A stretch of 64,000 nt of DNA from Amphiura filiformis (GCF_039555335.1 NC_092631.1:15538305-15602304); one strand, 5' to 3'. Shown: positions 46,401 to 61,400, numbered from the stretch's first letter. The notes: generated from the sequence alone by a model not told the origin. A program made the numbers and translations.

Positions 46401-49400
46401 ATACCCCTGCAGCTGCACACATCAAGATTAAAGCCAGAGAACAGGACTCGACCGCCATCTCGATACGCGCATTTTGTTCCCATCCAATTTTCAATATTTG
46501 CTACTAAGATTGCGATTTCCTAGGCAGGTAGCATGGTATCCCACAATGTAATGCTCTGCTCAATTTCAAATAGAATATTTTAATAGACCGTTATTTCTTG
46601 GTTTAGAGTAAAGAAGTATTTAAAATATATAATATTATCAATGGATGAGCCAAAATAATGGCTTTAGTTCAAATTCCAAAACTTCGTATTTCGGGCGCTG
46701 TGCACTCTTTCTTGCGCGTTCAAGCATAGCCGCCTTCCTGTCCTTCTTCTTCTGAATATAGCCAGAGTGTACAAAGAATTGGGCTCAAAGCTCATTTAGG
46801 GACAATTTCAGGTATGTAACAAATACCTTCAAAATGGTGCTGCTTCCGTAAATTACATAGTACAATACTGTCACTTGCACATGCATCGGCTATAGCCCGT
46901 GAAGCTCATAGCTAATAGCCTATATGGTGTACAAAGAATTGGGGTCAAATGTCATTTAAGGACCACTCGGCGGTATGGGATCTGACTTCAAAATGCCTCT
47001 TCTGTCACATATAACATGGCAGTGGTGACGCCTCTTGCACACGTACACGTGCATTAATATTATCCACTGTTTGTATGTGGGGTCTTCACAGATTTGGGAT
47101 CATTACCCCAAATCCACAGAAAAAAAGTTTTTATGGATATTGATCAAATTTATTATAAATTTCGGCATATTTTCTTTAAAAATTATACCTTATGCAACAA
47201 AAAAAGCACATTAACATGTTAACTTAAACAGTTATTGAATCCAAAATGGGCACGTTTTATTAAAGTTATTATTATATCCCAGCAAATACAAAACGTTTTC
47301 GACATCATTCGCAAAAGCTTATAAACAGTTGTCCGAAAACGTTTAGATGTCGGGTTATATAAAGGGTATATAAAAGGTATAAAACGTTTTCATTACATTA
47401 ACAAAAGTTTTTTGATTACCTACTGCAAATAGTTTAACATAATATTATTCAAGTGTTGACAAAATATTTGGCAAAAATGTTTGCAAAAAATAGTTTACAA
47501 TAATATTTTGAAAACATTTCAAAAATATTGTTGCAGTGTGTTTTTATACAAAACGTTTTAAAACGTTTTCATGACCTTTACATCATGACATAACCCAACA
47601 TTTATTGCTTTCCAAAATCCAAAATATAACTGGTTTAAAACGTTTTTTAAACGTTTTTGTGTTTGCTGGGATAGTAGTGACACTGACATTATATTTAATT
47701 TTATTATTAATTAGTATTATATTATATTATATTATATTATATTATATTATATTATGTTATGTTATGTTATGTTATATTATATTATATTATATTATATTAT
47801 ATTATATTATATTTTATAATATTATATTATATGTTATATTATATTATATTATATTATATTATATTATATTATGTTATATTTTTATGTACATTTTATTGCA
47901 GAGACGTGTTTAAAACAAGATATCGAAAGTTATGGGTCCAGAAGGGTACAGAACTCGGATTTCCAATATCCCTTTCCACAACTTCCTCCTGGTACTGAAC
48001 GGATTACCTTTAAAGTCACAGGACATAATGATGCTTACATTCTTTTGTCTCCGACAAACGATGGTCTACCCAATGACAGAGAACAAGATACTGGTATAAC
48101 AAAAATAGGTAGGTTGTATGATGTGAATTATACATATTGGCAGCTTTAAAAATTATGCATCAAATTCTGCTAGAGATCTTGGTGTTGCCCTTGATGACAC
48201 CTAACCATAGGCTAAGATCCCGGGGGATTAATCTCCCCAATATTTTACCAGGGAGGATGGTCCATACAATCACCCCCTGTTGACGCCTGTATAGCCCCAA
48301 CTTTAGTTCAAATTCGCGCACGCATTTGGACCATAAACTTATTCTGTTGCCAAAAGGTGCTCTGCGCATTATAAATGTTATGGACTAATATTATTATCGT
48401 TATTTTTGTTGTCTTAAGTTATTGGTGGATGGAACAATCAAGGATCGGCAATATTGTGCAATTCACACAAGGACTGGACCAGATTCGACACTCCCAATGT
48501 TTTGAGTACAACCGAGGCAAGAGAATTTTTCGTTGAATTTGTTCCCGGCACTAATCTACTACAAGTTGGTCGAGTTGGGCAAGATCCATTTATGTCAACG
48601 CCGTATTGTTCAGAGGATGTGAAATATGTTGGTATAGCATCTGGTTGGGGTAGTAGCAACACTCAATGGGAATTTTGCTCGCAAGGTAAGAATACTTGAA
48701 TTGTCGATGTCAGACGGATGAAAAAAATACGATATGGTTATTGTTTTTTTTATGGGGTTCAAGTTCATGGAGTTGGGCCTATTTTTTGCTTTTTCTTATC
48801 TATAGCATAGATATTCTCCTTATACTCGTTAGTCTTCTTATTATATTTTATTTTATTATTGATTAGTATTATATTATATTATTATTATATTATATTATAT
48901 TATATTATATTATATTATATTATATTATATTATATTATATTATATTACAGACTTGACATTTAATATGGAATACTTTTTTCGGAAAATTCCAAGACTGGTC
49001 TAGAAATGGTCTGCATGAACCACGCGGGCTAAATATTAATTGGGGTGTGTCGGGTGATGGTTTAAAATAATTATTTGCCAGAAAATGTGCTTTCCATTAG
49101 TTTACATTATGGCGCTCATAATTCAGTGAATTAGCCTAAAATGGCGGATTTAAGGAGACTGAATTTGATTTCTGAAATTTCTGAATTTGAGCAACATTAT
49201 TCTGATATTATCAAATTTATTCAGGTCTGATGCGATCTTGCTGAACCAATAAGTGTTTGTCAGAACTGAAATGCACCTATGAACTACCAGTTTTGAAAGT
49301 GGGAGGAGCTTTGAAAAATATGGCTCTTAAAAGTGGTACGCACTCAGAAAATTTGAATGGTCGCCTGGGGCCAAATGTTATAAACTTACTGTACACAAAG

Positions 49401-52400
49401 AAAGAGTGTGAGTTCATTGGACAACCAGGTATCCGCACAATTGTTTTTGTACCGTAAGTTTATAACATTTGACCTCAGGGGGCCATTCAAACTTCCTGAG
49501 TACGTACAGCTTTTAAGAGCCATATTTTAAGCTTCTGCCCTGTTCAAAACCTTGGTACATTGTAAGTGTATTTTTGCTGTCATGAATGCCAGCTGCTGAC
49601 GAAGTTTAAGAAATATCACCTCAAACCCCTATAAATTTGATAATAACAGAACCATGTTGCATAAAGTCCGAAATTGTGTCCCCCACAAAGCTCAAATTCA
49701 GCATCTCTAATTCCGCCATTTTAGGCAAATTCGCTACATTATGAGCACCATAATATAAACATATGGAAAGCACATTTTCTATCAAACAATTATTTTACAC
49801 CATCTCCCGACACACCCTAATTAATATTTAGCCCGTGCGGTCTATGCAGACTCCGTCCAGACCAGTCTTGGAATTTTGCGAAAAATATTCCATATTAAAT
49901 GTCAAGTCTGTATATTTTATATACATTTTATTGCAGAAACAGAAACTGCAGAGACGTGCTTAGAACAAACTGTCGAAAGTTATGGGTCAAGAAGGGTACA
50001 GAACTCGGATTTTCAATATCCCTTTCCACAACTTCCTCCTGGTACTGAACGGATTACCTTTAAAGTCACAGCACCCAATGATGCTTACATTCTTTTGTCT
50101 CCGACAAACGACGGTCTACCCAATGATAGAGAACAAGACAAAGGTGTAATAAAAATAGGTAGGTTGTATGAGGTGAAATATTTCATCACGTGTCAATTAG
50201 TATTCGAATTGGTCTAATTGGCGGCAATAGTATACTGGCTTGAGAAAAAAAAGTAGTTAAAGCTATTGGCCCGAGGTAACTGGGAATTTATGTCACCAAA
50301 GACCAATAGTCTTAACACGGAGCCTCGAAAGAAGTATTATATTTTTTTATATCTTTCATTTATATATACGTTTTGTTCATTGATTAGTTAAAAAAACTTT
50401 GCATGGGAACTCAAAAGGTCATCATACACTGGAATTAGCCTCACTATACGTCCCTTCTTTCTTGCTGCTTTTACTGTAAGAACTGGCAACAAAATCCATT
50501 GTTTTATCTTCTTCAAACAGCTGAAATCGAGGATCTTCTTCAGTAGTAACAGCAAGGGGGTGACACTAAATTCACGGTTGTTCTATTAGCAACGCAAAAT
50601 CTATGAAAAATTCAGCTGGTTTACTATCTAGAAAGTGAGGCCAGTTATCGATCCGTTATAGCTCGTTATGAATAATTCATGTTCGGCCCCTTAGATCATG
50701 TTAATTGAGTTTGGCAAATAACAACGTTGTTAGTTTTGCGAACTTTGCCTGTTCAATGAGAGTATAGCACGCCCCCAATACATCTGGGCGCAAACCAGGC
50801 GAAAACGATCCAGTTTAATGAAATGGCGGACGGGTATTCCCATCAGGCACCAGTGATATGTTTTTTCAAAGAAAGTCTACTAATTTGATATGAAATGACA
50901 TTTTGCAGTAGCAAAGTCAAAATTAGGACTTGCTGTCAATAATATGAAGGAAATATGTGACAGAGGCAAGGTGAGAAATACAAGTAGTATTTAAGTTATA
51001 ATAACCTTTGATACCCGACCTGACCTTCCATCATGGCGCCATGGTTCGTTTTATGTATTTCTATTATGCTCTCAAGTAAAATAAAATACCAATCTGCGCT
51101 GAGCAGACAATGTTACTTGGCTCCCAGCATGAATTATTGATTTTATACTAAGGTAATGAAATGCACAGTGTATGTGCATGATGTGCAAGCATACTCCAAA
51201 TATTTACGGTAAATCTGAATAGTGGTCACATGGTGACATATCATGTGTTCGGGAAAACACGTGGCAACATTTTAAGATTTCAGGCTTGTTTACTAGTTAA
51301 TTGCCATTTGTACTCTTTATTATTTATCTTTGTTAATTAACATATATTTTAAATGCTGATAAATCGTGGTTGGCTGCCCATGATATCTGTTAAATTCAAT
51401 GTTTTATGAATATAATTCTACCACGCAGAGGGGGTCACGCAGCAGAATTTCACATCACCTGACTTATCTAGATTTCGAAGCTCTGCTCTTCAAATTCATG
51501 TAACTTTCAAAGTTTATACATTTAATATATTTAATAAGATACTATTTTTTTGTTATAACCAACTGGTACACGAAATATACTAGCTTATCACCTATACAGA
51601 AAGGTGATTATCAGCCTTCACTTAGCAAATTCACATGCCCGGCATATATGCAGCCATTCTCCGTCTGGATAACATGACTGTCGCCCTCAATACGTCTGGG
51701 CGCAAATTTAAATAACAATACGCTATTTACATATCAATGTGGCCTCATGCTAATTTCTAGCGCCGCTTCCAGGCCTATTCCGTGGTAACAGCAGCCGCTC
51801 AAGTCCAGCCATGTTTGAACTGTCATCTGCTTGTACTCTCGTCTAGTCACAGCCTGTAGTCTCAACGTTCAATTCACTTGCGGCAAATATAACGAATCGT
51901 TGCTAGTGGCGTAACCACTATCAGTGGGTTCCGTTTAGGAACCTTTCTATTATGCACATTGTAAATGTTATGAACTATTATTGTTATTGTTATTTTTGTC
52001 TTAAGTTATTGGTGGATGGAACAATCAAGGATCGGCAATATTGTGCAATTCACACCAGCAATGGACCAGATTCGACACTCCCAATGTGTTGAGTACCACC
52101 GAGGCAAGAGAATTTTTCGTTGAATTTGTTCCCGGCACTAATCTACTACTAGTTGGTCGAGTTGGGCAACCTGCATTTATATCCACGCCGTATTGTTCAG
52201 AGGATGTGAAACCCGGGGATGTGAAATATGTTGGTATAGCATCTGGTTGGGGTAGTAGCAACACTCAATGGGAATTTTGCAGCACGCAAGGTAAGAATAC
52301 TTGAATTGTCAGACGTTTAAAAAAATGGCTTTTTCTGCAACAAAAAAATACGATATGGTTATTGATGTTCTCTGCATGCTTTTGGAATGGCGCATAATAT

Positions 52401-55400
52401 AAACATGTGACAACCAGGCATGCAATGAATACCTAGAAGGAAGAAGGGCTTAACTCCTTCTCATTATTCTCAATAAGGCCCTACTTCATGGAGTTGGGCC
52501 TTTCTTCCATGAAAACCATGATCGAGTGTACTGGAATATTTAGAAAGTGAATTTGAGCCCTACTTTCACACCAAAGGAAGAACTTTCTCCTCGCGATAAA
52601 ATGCTGGATCTTACTCATTCATGTCATTATTGTGAAATGGTGGAGTTGAGCCCTTCTTCCACTTAGGTATCCAATAGTGTATTTGGTGATCCACGTCTAA
52701 GGATGTTCAAATAGCTTGGGTGGACCAAGCAGGGTGTCCCATCGTAATTAGTACCCATCCAAGCCTTGGTATTTGTAAGCATACACCAACATGATAAGAA
52801 AATTTTTCTCGACTTACACTAAGCAAGATCCATATTAATACCATAAACTTACCAATTGCAAAACCATACATAGTGCAGTTATACTGCACAGCAAACATGA
52901 TTCGACCTTTGCTTTACTTAAACCTGGTTAACAGGAAATTACTCCAGCAAAATCAATCGATAAAGTCTAGTCTATCCTCCACATTGAATGGTGGACTGCA
53001 CTTATGCCCAAATATGGCACTTGCCAATCAATAATCACCCACTTGAAATCCCCTGACTCGCTGCACTTACCAAAGTTATGGACAGATATGGGAGCTGTTT
53101 TTGCTGTTATCTGTCATTTACATATCAGGGAAGTACGAACATACCTACTCAGTATTTAGCTTACACAGCGGTCAACAAGTGAGTGATAGTCACTAAAAAT
53201 TTCCCAATATCTAAATTAGCTAAAAATTTAGGACATGTTTATACAAAGTTCTATTTTCTAGAATTTCAGAGAGTACAAACAATATTGTCCGGTTATTTTT
53301 CTAACATACACTGTTTGTAGAGGCCACACATCAATGGTGAGAGCACTGTGTATTGTGTATAGGAAAATGAACAGTAACTACAGTATGACATTAAGGGGGC
53401 AGGCAGGATCACTCAAAGTGCGAAATGTTAGACATTGTTTTGGTATATGTATCTTTAAAAGTAATGATGATCGATAACTACATAAAAGTATTTTCAGAAA
53501 GGAAATGATGCCAGGAATCCAACTAGCACGGAAGATTTCTGCAAAACGACCAGTTTATGTGAAAAGCGCCAAAATTGATTTGCCATGCCAAATTGCATAT
53601 GTGCGTTCTAAAGACACAAAACTATACCAGGTTGTCTCAAATTTGTTTTAAAATACCTTAAAATATCCACAATTTTGGTCAAAATTGAAAAAAAAAGTTA
53701 AATTTTGATTCATTTTGAAAAGTAGAAAAACTGTACCGGTATGATATAAATCGCCACAGTCTTAGGTGACCTGTTCAGTGATTCTTCCCGTTTTAGTGAT
53801 CGCTCCCGTTTATATTAGACGGCTAATTGTTTTCCCTATAAATAAACGTTGTTGGTCATCTACCTTGAAAAAAAATGCTACCAACGTTCAAACAATTTTG
53901 AAGTCCGCATAAATGTTGGTATTACATTATTTTGAAAATTTTTAATTAATTCCAGAAATATTATACACGAGTGAGCCACTGAGTGACAATAAGATTGCTT
54001 TTAAACCCAATTTAGCCTCTCGTATGGCTTAGCGGTGGACGCTAAAACCATACACTCCTGGTTCGAACCCCGGTAGGGTACTTCTATTTTACTTTTGATT
54101 TTATTTTAACTCAGTTTTATTATTTATTTTTTCTTAATCCAAGGTTTTATAATTTCGTTAAAGCCTTATTTCAATTTCGTTATTTTTTGCCAAAAGTTAT
54201 GAAAATATCTGCCATGAAGTTTTTCTGGTCATTTGAAGCAGATAAAATGAAAGAAAAAGAAAACACCAATTATGTTGACCATTACAGCTGTTCTACGGGG
54301 AATTTAATGTCTTAATAAGACATCAAAGAGGCTCTCAAATTTGGCTGATTCCAAGAAATGACAAATATGCCATAAAATCAGATTTGAAAGGAAAATCATT
54401 CGTGTATTTATGGCTGAATCTCATGATTTGATAAACGCATAGAAAAAATTGAAGGGAAGACATTGTTCAAAATGTATTGCATTGATATTGAAAAATAACT
54501 ATAAATGACACACACACACCCTCAACCCCATAACAAAACAAGAGAGAAAAAGATTCCAAAACAAAACAGTAGGGGTTCGAACATTGAACCTCTGGTACTA
54601 AAGGCAAATGTGTTAACCACTTCACCACAACAGCCTGCTACAAAATATTCGTGCTTTTTTGCAACCTTGTTTCTTATTCAGAGTCTCACTCAATAACAAT
54701 CCTTTTAAAACTGATTTCACTTCCGTGTATAATGAGGTGATATTACTTTTTATATTGGCTTCAATATTTTGCAAGACAAAACAGTGTTTTGCATTAATAA
54801 ATAAACATCACATGATCACTAGACGATTATTAATGGATATGGACAGGGCCGGCTGCACTGGTTACCAATGGTCACGCATAATTACGACACAGTTTTCAGT
54901 CCGACACGCCGTCAGTCCGAATCCGAAATACACTGCGCTAGTCCGAATTTGGAAAACACTTCTTCAGTCCGACACTGCGCTAGTCCGAAACTAAAAATCA
55001 TGGCGCTAGTCCAAAACTGAAAACTACAGTGCTCTCCCGAATCTGAAAAACACTGCGCTAGTCCGAATCTGAAAAACACTGCGCGAGTCCGAATATCAGA
55101 CTAGCGTAGTGTTTCCACAATTCAGATTCGGACTAGCGAAGTGTTTTTCAAATTCGGACTAGCGCAATGGTTTTCAGTTTTGGACTAGTGCACTGCTTTT
55201 TAGTTGCGGACTAGCGCAGTGTCGGACTGAAGGAGTGTTTTCCGGATTCGGACTAGCGCAGTGGTTTTCAATTTCGGACTAGCGCAATGGTTTTCATTTT
55301 CGGACTAGCGGCGTGTCGGACTGGCAGAGTGTATTTTAGATTCGGACTAGCGATGTATCGGACTGGTGCAGTGCATTTCAGATTCGGACTAGCGGCGTGT

Positions 55401-58400
55401 CGGACTAGCGGAGTGTCGGACTAGCGGCGTGTCGGACTAACGTCCTGTACCCATTTCCATAGTAGTTGAAAGATTCTCATTTTTTCTTTATTTCTTTTCC
55501 TTATAGAATGCCCTAACATATGTACTAGGGAATTTAACCCCCAGTGTGGAAGTGATGGGGTTACCTATGATAATCCATGTCTTCTGGAGGCAGCTCAGTG
55601 TCACAATGCTGATGTTGACTTACAACTTGCACACGAAGGCCAATGTGTGGGTACGTTCTGCATCATTATCATTATTTCATTTTTTTTTAAATTTGTGAAG
55701 TAACTATAGACGAATCCAACGAGCCAAGTGATGGTTAGAATTTAGTCGGCCATAACTGGGTCCCAACTGGGTTTCCAACACCCACCCCCATCAATTTCAA
55801 AATTCATCAGCACCAAGATTAGGGCAGGGTGGCAAGTCAGTCCCCTCCCCTGCTCAGTCGACAGATATGTTGTGACAAAATTTACGATTTGCATCTGCCT
55901 TTTGGTCTATTTTAGACACAAAGTTAACCCCAAATTTGGCCCATTTAGTATTTTTAAAAATGAAAAATTGCCGTGCATGAAACTTGTGTACTGGATCAAA
56001 ATACCGGGACTAGATTACCCAAAAATTGTAAAAGGCCTATACTTCTTCCTTTGGGACCAGTGTACTGGAATATTTAGAAAGTGGCTTTGATCCCTTCTAT
56101 CACACCAAAGGAAGAACTTTCTGATAGCAATAAAATGCTGGATCTTACTCATTATTGTGAAATAGTAGAGTTGGGGGCCTTCTTCCACTAGGTATTCAAT
56201 AGTGTATTTGGTGATCCATGTCTAGCGATGTTCAAATAGCTATAGGTGGACCAAACAGGGTGTCCCATCATAATTAGTACCGATCCACTTTGCCTTGGTA
56301 TATGTAGGCTTACACCAACATGATAAGAATATTTTTCTTGATTTACACTATTAAGCAAGATCCATATTAATATCATAAACTTACCATTCGCAAAACCATA
56401 CATTAAGGGACAGGCAGGATCACTCAAAGTAGAAAATTTTAGACATTGCTTTGTATTGTATCTTAAAAAGTAATGATGATCGATAAGTACATAAAAGTAT
56501 TTTCAGAAAGGAATTGATGCCAGGAATCTAACTAGCACGGAAGATTTCTGTAAAAACGAGCAGTTTTTGAGAAAAGCCCCAAAATTAATTTTCCATGTCA
56601 ATTTTTTCGGTCCACCATTACAACTTACCCTTAATATCCAAATTGACGATAATTACATTAAAGACACATAACTAGACCAAGTTTTCTCATTTTTAATTAA
56701 TTTTTTTTTTTTTTTAAAATATCCACAATTCTGGTCAAAATTGAAAAAAAAAAGAGTTAAGTTTTGACCCGTTTTGAAAAGTGGAAAACTCTTAATAGCC
56801 TTTGGTCACCTGTTCAGTAATTCTTCCCGTTTTAGTGATCGCTCCCGTTTGCTCAGCTAGTAGGGGCCCGCTAGTATAATTATAATAATAACAATACTAC
56901 TTTTGAATTCAATCATTACTACAATTTTGATTTTTAAATTACTTTTTAAAGAAGAAAAATAAAATTTATAGTAAATGTTATCAATATTTGATCAATATCC
57001 GTAAAAAAGATGCACTTCAGGTTTAGTCATCAACATATTGCTTGTATTAACTTAAGGGAACTGGAATGAGCGTTTTGAGCGTTTCAGTATTTTTTGTGGG
57101 ACATGAGAGCACATCAGACCTATCGAATTGCATTCTGAATACGAAGAATGTCTTTCTGATATCAAATAATTTTCATTTTATGAAAATCACGATATAATAC
57201 AAATTTTATGACAAATTAATAAAATTTGATATTTTCACATTTTGAGATATAACAGTCCTCGAAGTAAATTTTATCAATTTAATGATATATTCTTAAAGTG
57301 TACGTAGCTGGGAGGAAAAGCCGACGATCAATTGAAAATTTTGACATTTCATATTGAAGATATGGATTTTTTTCCCAAAAGGACCTAATTTTTTTTGGTT
57401 TTTTGGGAAAAAAATCCATAGCTTCAATACGAAAGGTCAAAATTTTAAATTGATCGTCGGCTTTTCATCCCACCTACATACACTTCAAATATAAATCATC
57501 AGATTTATAAAGTTTACTTCGAGTACTGTTAAATATCAAAAATATCAATTTTAATGATTTGCCATAAAATGTGTATTACATTGCGAATTTCAAAAAATCA
57601 AAATTATTTGATATCAGAAGGACATTCTTCGTATTCAGAATGCAATTCGATATGTCTGATGTGCTCTAATGTCCCACAATAAATACTGTCCAAACGTTCA
57701 TACCCCTTCTCTTAAAGCACCTGATCAAATGAATAAACCTCATTAGCTCAATTGGTATCAGACTTATATGCTTCAGGTTCCTAGTTTGAATCCCGGTAGG
57801 TAAAATAAAGTTAAGTGACGAATTTGTATTCGTTGTGAATATTTCATCTGATGGGGTAGGTATTTGTTTTTATTTCAACAAAGTTTTCTCAATTTTACTG
57901 AATTGTTGACCTTAAAGTTTCCGCTAGGACGATGCAGACTGAATTATTTCTCATAATAAGAAGGATATATTTTCGTCGTCTATCACTACCAGATGATAAT
58001 ATCGGGTTTTCTATATCAAATCATCATATTACGTTTTCAAGATTTTGTACGAGTTGGACTTTTCTCTTTGCATTTGAATGGGGTACGGAATTTGTGCGAA
58101 TGCGTAAATACGCGTGATTTCTGCTGTGGATGTGAAATATGTTTCCAAATCCTTCCACAACTGACATAATATTATTTTTCAGAAAATACTGTGCACTAAA
58201 GTTTTAAAACCTCTGTTTGCTTTAAATTACAGCCGTTACTAGTGAATGTAAAGATGCAGACGGCAACCCTATAAACGAAGGCGGATCTTTGCCACCTTCT
58301 GAGCCGTGTGAAACGGGGTGCGTGTGCTCTAATGGTGAGCGTGTCTGTGCTCTTATGTCCTGTAGAGCTCCTCCCGAAAATTGTGAACCTGAATACATCG

Positions 58401-61400
58401 ATGGAGAATGTTGCCCATCCTATGAACATTGTGAAGGTATGTGAAGACATCAAAAAAGTAGCTACCCTTAGAATTTACCAATCAGTTTTACAATACGTAC
58501 TGTATATTTACGCCCCAGTACACTCTAAATTTCAAGGATTTAAAATAAATCCCAAGGGACTGTGATTAGGGACCAATCAAGTGTTAGATTTAAAATTAAA
58601 TCTTTAAGATTTAAAATTAAATCTTTAAGATTTAAAATTAAATCTTTAAGATTTAAAATTAAATCTTTAAGATTTAAAATTAAATCTTTAAGATTTAAAA
58701 TTAAATCTTTAAGATTTAAAATTAAATCTTTAAGATTTAAAATTAAATCTTTAAGATTTAAAATTCAAATCTATAAGATTAATTTTAAATCTAAAATTGA
58801 TTGGTCCCTAACTACAGTCTTAAGGATTTATTTTTAAATCCTTGTAATTTAGAGTGTATGACACGTACCTATCTAAGCACAGGCAATACATCGCCACACG
58901 GCGTGTAATTAATGTACGGATAATACGACGTGCACTCGATGCAAATGTATCATGGCTTACGGCACTATGATCAATATTCAATTATTTTGCTTTAAATTAC
59001 AGATGTTACCGGTGGATGTATAGAAGGCGAATCTCTGCCATCGTCCAATCCATGTGAAGTGAATTGCGTGTGCTCTAATGGTGAGCGTATCTGTGCTGTT
59101 ATGGACTGTGAATTTCGTGAAAATTGTGAACCAGAATACATCGATGGAGAATGTTGCCCATCCTATGAACATTGTGAAGGTATGTGAAGACATCACAAAA
59201 AGTAGCTACCCTCAGAATTTACCAATTAATATTACAATACGTATAATATTTACGACCCAGCTCGGCACGTATCTATTAAGCACGAGCAATACATTGCACC
59301 ACGGCGTGAAATTGATGTACGGATTTAACGAGGAATAATTTGGAGACCTTTTCAACAGCATTTGAGCAGTTTGAATTTTGACCTCTGTGTGAACTCTCAC
59401 ACGCCATATCTCAAAATGCTCAATGCTGACAGAGGTCCAGTAAACGTATGTTTGAAATTGGTTGTCTTGAGAAGCAATATCCATCAAAACCAAACCATGG
59501 ACATCAAAAGAAAATTCTGTGGCAAAATTACGTTTGGCAGCAGGACTATTATATTGTGTTGTGTGCGGGTGTGTGTGTGTGTGTGTGGGGGGTCTTTTCA
59601 AACGAAATCAAACTGCCGGTGTCATATGGGATGTTTTTACCATGCCTACAAAGAGAAGTAATTCATTGGTAGAGCACCAGCGCAGTCACCTTCGATGAGC
59701 ACTCCATTATAATGCCTCTTTGAAGGTGTCTTGGGAAGTATTTCTTGAACTGCATATCTCCTTGTCTTGGGTAGGCATCAATTGATTCTTCGAGGTCTCT
59801 GGACTTAGGACCAGACTCTGGTGGGTTAAATCGATTTTAAGTGCGCACGGACGTCACGCTTCCCTCAGAGATAGATTTAATTAAACCATCATCAGAGATC
59901 ACCAGCGCGGTCATCTTTGGAGTCTAATTTCATCCTTCTTAAGATGAGCACTCCTGGTGTATTTCTCTCTTGGAAGTTGACAAAATTGGAAAAATCACCT
60001 TGTTGCGGTCTAACTATAAACACACAAACAAAATCAGCTTGTTATACTAGCAAGTGCCACACCGTTGCAACGGTCCACCCGGGGTGATGTTAGGCCGTAG
60101 GCAGGACTAGTGTACAGCTATGAAAAGTGTCGTTGAGGAATATTTATAAGTGTCACTTGGCATATTTAGGTCTGAGTGTCTTGTGCTGGTTCGTCTTCTT
60201 TATCTTCACATGGAGAATGATGATAACTGTTTTGGTCCTTTCAGAATAGATTGTAATATCAGGACGTTTTGCAGTCTCTGTGATTATGGGAGGAAATACT
60301 ACTTGCTTATGTTCCTCATCCATCAGAAATTCCCAGTCATTGGCCTTCTGTAACAGGTTTGTTGAGTCCCTTTTTGGAAGAGGCAGTGCTGGGTTCCGGT
60401 AGGTTACACCATCTGCAGTGCGGAATTTGATAGTGGTCATATAGTGGGTATCTTCTGGAGGGGTGTTCGACTTCTGATTTGCCTCTTCAATGAAGGGCAT
60501 TATGCCATTTGCTACAGCTTTCAGTGTCTGATCATGCCTCCAGTTGTATCTACCACTCTGCAGAGAATAGTTATATCCATTTAAGATATGGAATAGAGTG
60601 CAGTTATTATGATGACATAAATGGCAGGATCAGAGGTTGGTCTTTCCCCAGAGTCTCAAATTAGCTGGTGATGGAAGTTGGTCGTGGATGGCATTGACAT
60701 GGAAAGATAGGAGCTCTGGTGTCCATACATAAAGGAGCTTCTTCCAAGATGTATCTACTTGCATGGCAGAGTCCCATCTGAGCCATTGTCCTTGTTTGGC
60801 GCAGCCATAGAGGTACACAAGCATGTCATCTTCATCTACGTCTTTTACCAGACTAGTGAGGCATTTCCTGTGTTCTTGGGGTTTCATGTCTCTTAACAGT
60901 TTCTGGTTCTTTTTGAAACCAAGGCCTGCTCTGTCTGTTTGACCTCTGCACATCTCATTCAGTATCAGATGTCGCTCTCTTTGTTCAAGTTCTCTGACTC
61001 CGTTCCACCTTGATTGATTTGCTTTTCTTTGTGGGCAGTCTTTGTAGAGAGTCTGTGTTTTTCCATCTATAGAATACTTGTTGAGATGGTGCTTGGTGAC
61101 TTGCATGCATTTTACAGAAGTGGTGAGTCTTTTAAGGTGAAGCCCATACTTCTTCCTGCTTCTGTATAGAGCACTGTTGGTGATAGTTTTCTGCTATTAA
61201 CGACATGAGACTACCGGAGAGTTTGAGATTCTCATTTAAATCATTAGCATGAGACTACCGGAGAATTGTGGGCTTTCTAATATGTCCGTTACATATATCT
61301 TGCTAAAATGAACAATAGCCCATGGTTGATAGTGCCTAAGTTCTTGACGTGCGTCACTCCTCATGCATGTCACATGGGCCGGACAATCAGTGGTTCACAG

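Larger units (their letters stand above)
55651..58232 (+). other. Intron between Kazal and VWC 1 exons
   Basis: It holds a fragment of the GAGCCAAGTGATGGT repeat (55706-55775), the long repeat at 56060-56840, the foldback element at 57052-57715 and a tRNA-like segment. No exon-like ORF seen. Confidence 0.6.

Noticed and set aside
47605-47913. ORF rich in Tyr/Ile/Leu
   Set aside because: It is the (ATATT)n microsatellite in translation; only the last codons overlap real exon 3.
47902-52290. Real methyltransferase activity of the FAMeT domains
   Set aside because: The family name is historical; no SAM-binding motif is visible and the protein is predicted to be secreted.
54018-54080. Possible functional tRNA gene
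   Set aside because: A and B boxes are present but the acceptor stem does not pair and the segment lies in the arm of a repeat element.
58562-58837. ORF with RFKIKSL repeats
   Set aside because: It comes from a 21-bp non-coding tandem repeat inside a MITE in an intron.
59212-59601. 129-residue minus-strand ORF
   Set aside because: It begins in a CA/GT microsatellite and lacks any family resemblance; intronic.
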